Shown piece after piece: positions 46,558 through 56,196 of a DNA stretch of 64,000 nucleotides. The position numbers and the translations under genes are program-made. Within the stretch, counting starts at the first letter, position 1. The number at the start of each line of letters is the position of its first letter. The DNA comes from Neolentinus lepideus HHB14362 ss-1. Taxonomy: Eukaryota; Basidiomycota; Agaricomycetes; Gloeophyllales; Gloeophyllaceae. The stretch covers positions 1-64,000 of the forward strand of contig KV425584.1 in assembly GCA_001632425.1 (NCBI GenBank), in the 5' to 3' direction. Under the pieces are notes generated by a model that ran no database searches, was not told where the DNA came from, and was given only the letters and a program-made list of their open reading frames with translations.

Positions 46558-46963
46558 GATGTGCAGATAGGTACAAGAGGTGTGACTCGCGAAGGTAGCA
46601 GAGAGGTAGGGTTAATGAAGCGCGTCGGTGGCCACAACTTATCCGGCCTCGATGGGCCGTGGGCGCCTATTTCCCCTTTTAATCGCGAGACAACCACCCT
46701 TCATGGCGATGATTCACATCGTCCTCTTGGACGACTAGAATCAAACCTCATTGTGGGTCTGATTTTTCACGTGGATAGTACGTTTAACTGACAGTACACT
46801 GGTCGCCTAGCGCGAGTGCTCAGGCGGCGTTCACACGTGCTTCTCGAAGACCAGCATGCAATATATATTATTCTCCTCACAAGACGGGTGATGTGCAATG
46901 CATGATAGTTCTTCGATCTACCGGAACCGCGCAAATTGCGATCCCTCACTAATCAAGACAGCC
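46558..46963. other. Intergenic
   Basis: About 400 bases between the CmcJ-like gene end and gene A start; nothing recognised. Confidence 0.5.
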
Positions 46964-47927
46964 TCAATCGTAGAACACCAATCCTCTTAGTTCGATGGAC
47001 TCTCTGAAAGGCGCATCAGAAGGAGTACTGGGATCTTCGAAGGCCGTGTGGGGTGTGAACTTCGCGACGCCATCCTTCGAATCAAAACTGAATATTTTGT
47101 CAGCGCGGGTTAAATGTTTTCGATATTGAAGTTGGCCTCTCACCATTTGATCAGCACGAATTCGTCTGGCTCCATTCCACGCAAGTATTTCCACTTATGC
47201 TCCGGGTTGTACTTCACGCCCATGGTCTCCCCGACGTAGGTGGTAATCCTCAGTTCACTGGGCACGACATCTCCTCCGTCCTCAGCGTTTACGCTCCTGA
47301 AGTCGCAGAAGGCTAGCGGCCAATCCAGCGCAGCGTGCCTTATTGGACGCCGCAGGTTAATGATCTGGAAGCGCCTTCGAAGCGCAGCTTCTGCGTCTGC
47401 TGGAGGGAGGTGACGGTGGACACGAGTGATCGCCGCACCAGAGCTCTGGTCGACATGCACAGTTCCTGCAGGTTGGCGGCGGGTGTTGGAGCCTGCAGCG
47501 CGCCAGTCGCTATCCGTATCCGGGACCCTGCGCCGCACAGCTGGACGGGAATAGCACACGTGAGAATTTTTCCGGGTGTATTAATCGTGATCTGCCACTC
47601 ACTATGATCGAATAGTACCACTTGGCTCGCACCAGTCAGCTTCTTGATGAGCTCGACACTCTCTGGGTAATACTCCTCTCGGATCTTGTCATCATCAGTA
47701 AACGATGTATGCTTGCTGGCATGCTTATAGAACTGGAAGCTGTTCTTGTGCAAGGTGTGCTCCGACTCCCTCCCGCGCATATTCTCGAGCTCGACTTCTT
47801 GCTGCTCCAGTGTATAATTCCTTTCCAGAAGCTCCTCCTTGTTAGGACTCTCTACGACAGCCCGGTATGGCTTAGAACCATCCTTAGGCGGAACTAAATA
47901 ATTGAGCTTGGCTGTTGCAATCGACAT
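46964..47927 (-). CDS. CmcJ/asaB-type (GA4 desaturase-like) oxygenase
   Basis: Start ATG 47927 (MSIATAKLNYLVPPKDGSKP). Exon 1 carries ENMRGRESEHTLHKNSFQFY, KHASKHTSFTDDDKIREEYY, PESVELIKKLTGASQVVLFD. Introns follow at HT (GTGAGTGG to CCGTCCAG) and at IKC (GTGAGAGG to ATATTCAG). The middle reads VHVDQSSGAAITRVHRHLP, FQIINLRRPIRHAALDWPLA, YNPEHKWKYLRGMEPDEFVL and the end FTPHTAFEDP then ESIELRGLVFYD. This matches the fungal family that includes asaB of aspergillic acid synthesis and the CmcJ half of cephamycin C-7 hydroxylation, thought to be non-haem iron oxygenases; the HVD and PHTAFED histidines are candidate metal ligands. About 285 residues, complete. The substrate is unknown and no obvious biosynthetic cluster surrounds it. 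Confidence 0.88.
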
Positions 47928-47983
47928 TGTGTTTCGCGTAGATCGGTGAGTCTGTGTGTAAAAGTGTGCAAGGTGACCGCCAC

Positions 47984-47993
47984 TTATATATGT
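47984..47993 (-). promoter_or_regulatory. TATA box of the CmcJ/asaB-like gene
   Basis: Minus strand ACATATATAAG about 60 bases before the start codon at 47927. Confidence 0.5.
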
Positions 47994-48295
47994 CGGGTCA
48001 CATGACGTGCTCAGATTACTTATAGCGCGATCCGTAGCTCATTCTTTGGCTTACTCCTGCTTCGTCGAGGTCATTACTTAGAAGCATTTCACAGAAGCAT
48101 TTCACTGAAACGAGTTCGTTGAGTGAGTGTTTACTTCTGCCCGAGAAACTCTGGTTCCCGATCTTCGATGATTCATGACCATACTCAATCGCCTTCCGAG
48201 ACTGTTGAGAAGGTAATCATATGCCATTGACGCCTTTCAAGGTCTTGCACTGCACAGTCCAGCCAGAATTCTTGGAATATCATCTTTACCAACTG
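47994..48295. other. Intergenic
   Basis: About 300 bases upstream of the CmcJ/asaB-like gene; no open frame of note. Confidence 0.5.
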
Positions 48296-48755
48296 TTATG
48301 CAATGACGTGCACCGGCACTGAAGCAAGGTTCGCCATCCGAACTAAAGTATAGAATGTTAGGGCATTGGCTTCAAGCTGGGGATACGTTTCACGCAAGTG
48401 CTTTGCTCGGTAGACGGTGCCAAGCTCCAACCCGAGTGGTTTTGGGTCGTCCATGTCAGGATCAAGAAAGATTGTTGCTAGTGTGATAAAACTCCTGTCG
48501 CTATGAATATCATACTACTAATGTATGCAAACAACAGAACAATCTGAAATAGCCCAGGTTTGCACGCTTGTGAACAGTGAATATGAGAATGCCAGTACTA
48601 GGGAGTACTTGACCTTAACAGGTCCAACTCGATGCCAAAGACGCACGACGTCAATGGTTGTATGTCCATTGTCAGATAGAACGGTGGTATGATACACAAC
48701 CATTGTTACTCACGGCGTCCAGGCGGTTTTCGGTCATCCTCTCAATGTGAAGCAT
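48296..48755 (-). CDS. Small hypothetical protein (splicing uncertain)
   Basis: ATG 48755 opens MLHIERMTENRLDA followed by a good donor (GTGAGTAAC). A downstream exon-like frame after GCGACAG reads FITLATIFLDPDMDDPKPLG then LELGTVYRAKHLRETYPQLE, TFYTLVRMANLASVPVHVIA and a stop at 48296. The second part has the feel of a real conserved protein. The two parts do not join in phase with the simplest splice, so an extra small exon is missed or the gene is broken. No family recognised. Confidence 0.35.
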
Positions 48756-49020
48756 TGCCTTCTGGGACCATCAGTCATACCGAGGGGAGTATTGAAGGTG
48801 TTCTATATATAGCTGCATTGTCTTCGGAGGCGTCGAAGACTCGGTGTCGGCGTTGTAGTCATTAAGGCCAGTTCTTTCCTCTACTTGTGACAAAGCTGGC
48901 TATTAACTGAACCTCAGTGATGCCTCGTATAGCTGTATTGGAATGGTTCTTACACATGAGGCACGGTCGCGCTTTTCAACACTCCGCCTAGTTTCATCTA
49001 CCTCCATGGGATGATCCTCG

Positions 49021-49637
49021 TCACCCGTCACCTCCATACTCACCCATAGCTTGGCCCTGACGAATGTAATCCTTCCTTCTAATGTCGCCGCCCATAGTGC
49101 ACAAGCGAGCTACTGCCGTGGTCTTTGTGATACCCATTTGTGCCACCTGGCTAGTAGGCTTGCTGTTCTGTGTAGTACCTTGGATGTGTCTATTGATAAC
49201 GATCAGCCAGGAGAGGTGGCCTACATCACCGTCGGCGACGCGTCCGACGCGTGGATCTGTACCAGCGCGGATAATCGCCTTAGAGCTCCCGTGGCCGGCG
49301 ATGAGCGCCTGATGGTGGGATGCTGCTGGCGTGGATCGATTTTGGTTGGCGAAGTACAGAGACGGTCGTGGTGGAACCGTCTCTTGCCGCTCGCTAAGGT
49401 CGGTTGTCACTGGTTCCAGTCTGAAAGTACAGTCAAACCTAGAGACCAAGTCTCAGTGTTAATTCAAGTGACAAGGTGTGCAAGAAGGGAGACATACGTC
49501 GTCGAAGTCACAACTTCCATTAGAGCTGCCCGAGCTCACCAAGGTCATGCTGACCGTATACTCCACATTACCTTGGCGTACTAAAAGTTGTCGATCAACC
49601 GTCTTCAGGAGGTATTTTTCAGGCGTTGGTACAACAT
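49021..49637 (-). CDS. Possible hypothetical gene, start not found
   Basis: The minus strand reads EKYLLKTVDRQLLVRQGNVE then YTVSMTLVSSGSSNGSCDFD, a donor (GTATGTCTCC), and after GGTCTCTAG an open stretch FDCTFRLEPVTTDLSERQET onwards to a donor-like GTGAGTATGG near 49035. No ATG opens the first part, and an overlapping plus-strand frame of 177 codons (49051-49584) competes. At 49213-49259 it contains a 45-bp block shared with the gene at 50567-51206. Either a gene with a missed first exon or a relic. Confidence 0.3.
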
Positions 49638-50566
49638 TCACCGCTCATTTCTTGGCAGACAGGGCGTCTTGAGCTTGAATGCTGACGTATGTAAATGAAG
49701 AGCTCATACGCCAGACTCCCTGGGACGTCTTCGTGTTCTAAAGAGACAAATGGCCAAATGCCTCGTCTTGGTGATGGGATCGCGGCATTTGCGGAGGCGT
49801 AGGATGTGATTGAAGCTTTAAGCCCATGTTCTGATAAGGTAGTTTTGATATCATATTCATTATGTCCTTTACTTGCTGACGGTTCGTGTTAACCGAAGGC
49901 TACAACACTTCGATCTAAGCCAAGCACCACACTCCTAGCTTATGCGATGAGATGGGTGGCATAGTGGGCTGTTGCATGTAGCTAGACTACTATTTCGTGG
50001 CTTTTGGCATTCCGTGCCTATAGTAAGTCACCGACTACTAGTACTATTCAATAGTAAATATTTGCCAGCGAAAGTAAATCAAGGCAAGCGGAAATTCCGA
50101 GCGATAATTTATTGAACGCCCGGGAGCCGGGCCGGAGAAAACCCACAACGTTTGATTTTGTTTTCGAAGTCTACTTGTTTCAAAGGACGAGCCTGGTGTC
50201 TTAACTTCATCACACTTCAGGGGCCTTGGATGAATATTCAGGAAGTACATCTGGGCTTCTGCATGCTCCTGTGATATGTCTGTTGTCTCCCTTTGAAGAG
50301 CCAACAGTCAGACGAAAGGCGGGCGAAAGACACATTCTGCTGATGGGATACGAAATATATGAACTGGCACACCCATTTCTTCACTCACAAATCCATCTAT
50401 CACTGCCCACACATCGCGATAGCAACCTAAGGACCACAACTCGATGTTGTCCTTAAGCGAGCCGGACCTAGTGTTGATGTTATTTGGATCAGGGATAGGA
50501 TGCCGATCGAGGGAAAATCACGCATACTTTGTTGAATCCTTGTCATCATTCCATGCCATCATTCCA
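49638..50566. other. Intergenic
   Basis: About 930 bases; a minus frame of 86 codons at 50044-50304 and a plus frame at 50226-50456 have no motif. Nothing else recognised. Confidence 0.4.
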
Positions 50567-51206
50567 TTACAATCCCTCATCAACATCCATGTCCATATCC
50601 TGGTTAGACATGTTATGCATCTGGTGCTGCTCTCCGCCTAAGGCCCAAAGTGGCTCTGTACTGCTGTGCCGATGGATAAAAGTCAAAGCAGCTTTGGAAG
50701 TCGACACCTGTGATGGGAGGTCTTGCATAGGCCAACAGGAGATGCGGGGTTGTCCATTTAGAAGGCTTATCCCCACCGATCTGGCCTGTTCGATTGGGCA
50801 GGAGAACTGGAACTCATATTCTGCCTGGTTGTTCGGCTCGCTGCCAGGGTTTGTCATTGTGGTATTTCGAGAATTCATCTAATGACAAAATCAGTGGTTA
50901 ATCTAGGGAATAAGGTGTTCACTCACATTGGCGAGTATCCCTTTGTCACGATGACCCCTCACTTCCGACTTGCCCCAGCCTTTCATGCGTCGCTATCAAC
51001 GAAATATCAGTAGGCGATACTGTGTACAATGTCACTAGGGACTCGGAGGTGGCCTACATCACCGTTTGCGACGCGTCCGACGCGTGGGTCTGAAGTGCCC
51101 CTGACTTAACGTCGACCAGTTGTAAAGCTTGAACCGGGAAAGCTTTGGTGGCATACACGATGTCATTCTGATCCGTGAAAATCTGCTTGATAATCGGTTT
51201 CACCAT
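50567..51206 (-). CDS. Hypothetical protein, three exons
   Basis: Start ATG 51206 reads MVKPIIKQIFTDQNDIVYAT then KAFPVQALQLVDVKSGALQT and HASDASQT. An intron (GTGATGTAGG to GTTGATAG) leads to RRMKGWGKSEVRGHRDKGIL with AN, and a second intron (GTGAGTGAAC to GTCATTAG) leads to MNSRNTTMTNPGSEPNNQAE, YEFQFSCPIEQARSVGISLL and a Met/Asp-rich end (NMSNQDMDMDVDEGL) with the stop at 50567. About 170 residues. Phases agree across both introns, which supports the model. No family known. Confidence 0.5.
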
Positions 51207-51796
51207 AGCGGACGCGAAAGTTGAAACTGTTCAGAATAAACCGCGAGATTGGCGGTAAAGACGCGGTGGTGGAAGTGAAAGACGCGTCGGTTTGCAAGTG
51301 CCTCCGGCGAACTCCGTGCATGTGCACAACAATTACCCGTTTTTGTATGTCTTTGTACTCTAACCTACTGGTCATTGACGCTAACGATACAGTGTAGAAT
51401 TGTGCAACTACCGTACGCGAAGCTCGAGGTATTCGGAAGCGCCGGTCATCAAGTATGGTACCTCATACCTTGAGCGTGCATCACTTAACTGAGGCCCCAG
51501 TACTTGGGTAGTCCCAATCTCAACTGATTTTTGGGTGAGAGGACCTCACAGTAATATTCGAGTGCCATTTATGTCTGCCGCATTGGAGGACGTTGCATAC
51601 TGAGGAATCAATATTACCTTGACCCTTGCACCTAGGAAACGGTACAGTTCACTGTCTGATGTTCCCAATAATATATCTCGAGGTCCGATACGGCTGCAGG
51701 TAGGATAGATAAAGTGTACACGTACAAGATATTAAGCCGGAGAGAGATATTCAAGCTTCAAGCATCCTAGATTACAATAGACAGCGAGGTCGTGCA
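51207..51796. other. Intergenic
   Basis: About 590 bases; downstream of the DUF1917-like gene and upstream of the gene at 50567-51206. Nothing recognised. Confidence 0.45.
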
Positions 51797-53688
51797 TTAC
51801 CTGCCACCCCTTCTTGTCTTCTTCTTCGGAGGTTCATCTTCGTCATCATCCGACACTCGTTTCGTACCTTTCTTGGGCTGCGCTCTCTTCCTTTCTTTAA
51901 CAGGCGGTTTCTTCTCTTCGCCCTCGGCTTCGTCTTCCGACGCAAACGGATCATCTTTCGGAACCTTCTTGGGCTGCGCTCTCTTCTTTTCTTTAACTGG
52001 CGGTTTCTTCGCTTCGTCCTCGGCTTCGTCTTCCGACGCAAACGGGTCATCTTTCGCAGCTTTGACGGAAGACTTCAACTTCGGCGCTGGCTTCTTCCCC
52101 TTCGCCGGAGCAGGGGCAGGAGCGGGCTTCGATTCCTCGTCGTCGGCGTCGGAGGCAAAGAAATCATCCTGGCCGGCTTTCTTCTTTAAGTTGGGCTTCG
52201 GTTTTTCTTTAGCAGGCGCAGTGTCCTTAGCTTTCTCCCCGTCGTTCTGCAGCGTTTTTTCGTCGCCATCCTTCTTCTTATCGTCGGCCGAGGGTTTGGA
52301 TGAACCAAGTTCGGCAAAGAAGGCGTCTTTGAGTTCCTGGCAGCGAGGTGCGATTAGGAGCCAATTTGCTGGGAGAAAGAATGTAAGGAAAGCGGTACGC
52401 ACTTTAATCTCCGAATCTTTCATCAGGCTTGTGTTTTTCCATACCTACGCAGGAACCGTCAGCTAGATAAGGTGACGAATTCCTGATCAACGTACTGTAG
52501 ATGGGATGCCACTGGGGTGTTTGCTGTCGATCCCTGTTGTCGTGGGCAGCATTAGGAAGTCTGGGGCGATTGCATGGAGTGTTGCGGTACTTACCAATTG
52601 CGGTGTATAGATCCGACTTCACTCCACTTAGGTTCAACCCGTGGTTTCGCAAGAGTATTTTCATGACCTGATCTTTGTTAATCACATCACGCGGGACCAA
52701 GCAACCAGATATTGACTAACCACTCGAACAGCTTCCTCGTCGTACACGTCAGGCATGTAGAGACATAGTACGTGCTGGTAATTCGGTGTGTCAGTGCGTG
52801 GAGACGTGGCGACTTTGGCAAGGTGTGCTTGAGTGGGCGCTAGGGGACCGGAGACGAGTGAAGCTTGGAGCAAGTTTTCAGTGGAACGTCAGAGGAAGTA
52901 CAGAAGAAAGAACGTACTAGCCAGCTTGGTCCATATTTGGTCGACTTTGTCCGAAGGGGCGAAGATTAACCTATGGTTTACTCAATATCCCGCGCCGCGG
53001 CAGGAACAGTAGACCGCACCATTTGCCAGAGACAAAATTGTGCTTTGTCGAAATGGCTTTGAGCTTCTCGGTCGCTTCTGCTTGAACCTAGACAGAACAA
53101 AGCGTGAACAGGCTGAGTATGGATGAAGGGCGATGTTACCTCTTCACGCAGCTCCTTTTTGCTTCGAGCGCCCGTTTTCTTGTTCGAACGTGTGGGGATA
53201 GAAGAGTCATTCTAACAAGGTGCATGAGTTATCAATTCCGCAATCAAGAATTTGCCTAGATGTACCTTTATCTTCTCGACCTTCTCTGTGATTTCAGCCA
53301 CTACAAATCAGCATCAATTACCAACCACCTCGACACGCGCAGACAAAAATGCACACATATTTCAGATGCTTCATTAATTGCTGCTCCGCGGTCACCGTCT
53401 TCTTTGGGTACATCCGAGCCCTTGACCCATATCCACTAATCAACGAAGATGATCAGCACGTATCTTAAACAGCCTATGCTCCTTGGTCTTACAGGCTTGG
53501 TACCGTCGTCCTGCACCATGGAAGGCCTATACTGAAGGAAGTATTAGAGAACTCAGGCTTGATTGACCTAGAAGGACTGGAAGCGCCTACTTTCGCTAGG
53601 AATTCGTTCAGCGGCAAGACGAGTCCGCGGACCAGAAATATGTATATGACTCTGGGATGGTGTCATCTTCGCGGTCCGTTTTGGTCAT
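51797..53688 (-). CDS. DUF1917 (BLES03/C11orf68-like) protein with charged repeat tail
   Basis: Many small exons on the minus strand. Readable blocks in order: RGLVLPLNEFLAK and YRPSMVQDDGTKP, WIWVKGSDVPKEDGDRGAAI, NDSSIPTRSNKKTGARSKKE, EKLKAISTKHNFVSGKW, LIFAPSDKVDQIWTKLA, LAKVATSPRTDTPNYQHVLC then LYMPDVYDEEAVR, MKILLRNHGLNLSGVKSDLY, SKHPSGIPST and SLMKDSEIK. The SGKW..F....VD.IW pattern and the KSDLYTAIG region resemble DUF1917/UPF0696 proteins, which have an eIF4E-like fold and may bind mRNA caps or nucleotides; this is inference. The last exon (52349-51797) is a long Lys/Asp/Glu/Pro tail with two near-identical units around KDDPFASEDEAE..KKPPVK and a basic end PPKKKTRRGGR, a possible nuclear signal. 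The exact start is uncertain: ATG 53688 opens MTKTDREDDTIPESYTY, but its join to the next exon is not resolved. Confidence 0.65.
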
Positions 53689-54411
53689 AGTTTCCGTATG
53701 ATTTCACTAGTGAAGCGGAATGTAATAAGACAGTAACAGGTCAGGTGTGGCAATTCAGAAAGACGAGCATGAAGAACCACAGCCACAGGCGCGTCCGAAC
53801 GCGCCATCTGTGGCGTGAGACATGTATGGTCGAGACCGGCGTCCGTCTTGTATGTCGCGTACTATATAAGGTGTTCTGCCGTTTTTTGAAAGGCGTAACT
53901 TGCTTTTTACGAATGTGTACTGCTACTAATAACGCCAGAATTCTGGTGGCATTTGCGGTGTCTCGCCACATCGCGTCTCGTGACCAGTGCACATTCTCAC
54001 GAATCTCCTCTACTGGTGCCCGGCCAAGGATTTTTGCTACCTCTCTTACTTCAGCTGTGCAGCCTAGGTGGGAAGCTTTTCCTGGGTTTCCTTAAATATC
54101 ATATGATGCCTCTATGCCTCAATCTCTGTCAAGACTGCCTGCTATTCGCGAGTACTTTGTTAGATGGTAACAGGCCGGTATTGGGTGTGCATGCTCTCAG
54201 CTATAGGCAGGACTCTTCAGGGCTCGATGAAGGTGATCTCTTCCCTCCAGCAGAATATAGCTGAATACAGCTTGGTAGGAATCAGGCTCGTCAGGTAGCG
54301 TCTTCCGTATCTTCTTGTAGGATCTGAAACATATCGAAAATCTATGACTGCAGCTGCTATATCTTCGATAGGACGCCATCGCCAGCCATCGCTGCTTTGC
54401 GTCAATTCACT
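53689..54411. other. Intergenic
   Basis: About 720 bases upstream of the DUF1917-like gene. Plus frames at 53745-54264 show no motif. Confidence 0.45.
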
Positions 54412-55242
54412 CTACTCGCCTCCCTTCTCTTTCCCTGTGGGACGTAATGTACTCCATCGCTTCACCGTCCCCGTGTTTGTATCAATGACTCTTCTGGCAA
54501 AATCTGATGTTCGCATCTGCTTGACAAGTTGTTTGGTCTCGGGACTTTCAATTACTGGACTGTCATGTCCTCTTGAAACCGACGCCGATCTCGACGACGG
54601 ATACTCGATGTCCTCTTCATCCGAGTGCACTCCGAGACGTGGATCGCCGTCGGGTGCGTTCCCTGGGCATACGCTTCTGCGCCATTCATCCACCCTATGG
54701 GACAAGCTGTCTCTGCGTGGCTCAGCTGTCGCAGGATCAGAAGTTGCGTTCCGCTTGGGAGACTCATCGTATCTGGGTAATAAGCTGACGTACCGCTCAG
54801 ACCTTCTTCGTATTCCATGGTCTGGTCCTCCTCTTCCTCCTTGATTCTGTGCTCAACCGCTGTCTGCTCATCGCCTCCTTGTGCCGGCTTCCTCCGACGA
54901 GGTGATGCGGATAGCGGAGTTTCGAAGTAAGATTCGTACCTGTCAAGCCACACAGTAATCTTTGATCTCTTCACCTGCAATCAGACAAGTGGTACGCACA
55001 GCGGCAAGCTAACCCCCTGTAATACGACGCCCTGCGGGTGTTTCTCCAGCAGTTGGTCGATTATGACGTGCGTCTTCTGGTTAGCTTTTATGCGGTGCAA
55101 CTGCGGATCTGTGCATTGTACTCTGAGTCTCCTTCAACTCACGACACGGAGTGCTCACCTTGGCCACATGCTGCAGATTCGCACGCTGCAGTTGGATGAG
55201 ATCGTTCCGCGTCATAGGATGCTCTGATTGGATAGTGGTCAT
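54412..55242 (-). CDS. SAP-like domain protein
   Basis: Start ATG 55242 (MTTIQSEHPMTRNDLIQLQR). An intron after QHVAK (GTGAGCAC to TCCGCAG) joins to LHRIKANQKTHVIIDQLLEK, so residues 10-55 have the helix-turn-helix spacing and KAN.K...I..LL pattern of a SAP-like DNA/RNA-binding motif. The next exons read HPQGVVLQG, KRSKITVWLDRYESYFETPL, SASPRRRKPAQGGDEQTAVE with an acidic EEEEDQTMEYEEG run. After an intron (GTACGTCA to ACCCAG) comes a basic, Ser-rich region SDPATAEPRRDSLSHRVDEW ending DFARRVIDTNTGTVKRWSTL then RPTGKEKGGE and the stop at 54412. About 230 residues. Such proteins are frequent and uncharacterised in basidiomycetes; nuclear function is likely but unproven. Confidence 0.6.
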
Positions 55243-55557
55243 GGCATAGAGTTCAGCTGGAGGTTGTTTTGAATTTCTTGGGGCAAGGAGGTTCAAGAGG
55301 TGGAGGCGATGCGCAGTCGATGATAGACGCGGTACAATGGCACTCCAATCCGTAAAATGCACCTATTTATCTGCACCGCCGGTGTCTTTGAGCCACCCTT
55401 AGTCGCAGGTTTCTTAATGTAGTTGCAAGTTTGACGGCTGTACAGCAATTGACTGCTTTGTCCCGTTGTCCTCGAGGCGGCCTTGTGCTGGAACACCGAA
55501 ATAGTGTACTCCAGCTAAATAATTATATAATTACACAAAGCGTCATAGAAGTCATAT
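55243..55557. other. Intergenic between SAP-like gene and tRNA-Leu
   Basis: Promoter side of the SAP-like gene. Open minus-strand frames here (YIKKPATKGGSKTPA and VHFTDWSAIVPRLSS) lack an ATG. They could be an upstream exon if the real start is further right. Confidence 0.4.
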
Positions 55558-55666
55558 GGCAAGATGGCCGAGCGGTCCAAGGCGTGTGACTCAAGCGAAA
55601 GCTTGCCTGTTAAAGCAGGTTTCTCATCTGGGTATCCAGGCGTGGGTTCAAATCCCACTCTTGTCA
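55558..55666 (+). tRNA. tRNA-Leu (CAA) with intron
   Basis: Acceptor arms GGCAAGA and TCTTGTC pair with only a G-T wobble, with discriminator A. The D arm is GGCCGAGCGGTCCAAGGC, the T arm GTGGGTTCAAATCCCAC (box B GGTTCAAATCC), and a long variable arm CTGGGTATCCAG marks a class II tRNA. The anticodon loop CTCAAG gives CAA (leucine, UUG codons). About 24 extra nt directly after the base 3' of the anticodon are an intron, as in yeast tRNA-Leu(CAA). One pair in the anticodon stem is imperfect. A TTTT polymerase III stop follows at 55669-55672. Confidence 0.85.
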
Positions 55667-56196
55667 TGTTTTGTGCCACCCGTCTTGTTTATCGTCGGGT
55701 GGTCATGGTCACCTCCCTCCAACGCGAGTTCCAAAGGTGGCCAAGCACAAACTCAAATCATTTTTAAGTTGTCTCTCCTCGGCCGTGATGGAAAAGGTCA
55801 TTCGGCTACTGGAAGAACCAATTTTTTGCAAGCTGAGATCGCTAACGGGCAGTCAGTGGCACTGCACCAGTGCCATAGCACGGAGCTGTGAGATGTTCCA
55901 TTGTGCTACAATCCTTTTGTCGACTAGTACAATGCTCTTTACAATACGACCCATCGCAGATGCTCAGAACTTCTGCTGTCTCGCCCGAAAACGAGCCCGG
56001 TATTACTGGTTCTCTGGCAGGTTTGGCCTCAGAGGCATATGCGCTCGTCTTCGCTTTATCCTTGATGCTGATGCTGATGCTGAAAGGTGGAAGGTATGAC
56101 TGTGTTCCACGGATCGGTGCTAGCACTTCAATTCTTTCGCACTGTGCAGCGAGACGTACCAGGCGAAATGCCAGATGGAGTAGAGCTGGAATACAT
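55667..56196. other. Intergenic, with short hexamer repeat
   Basis: Between the tRNA and the 3' end of the coiled-coil gene. GATGCT repeated at about 56063-56083. Overlapping frames on both strands lack motifs. Confidence 0.45.

Noticed and set aside
49051..49584. 177-codon plus-strand frame
   Set aside because: Competes with a spliced minus-strand reading; no motif, and much of its length derives from a GC-rich repeated block.
51792..52466. 224-codon plus-strand open frame rich in Ser/Phe
   Set aside because: Antisense of the Lys/Glu-rich tail exon of the DUF1917-like gene; composition is a direct mirror of GAA/AAG codons.
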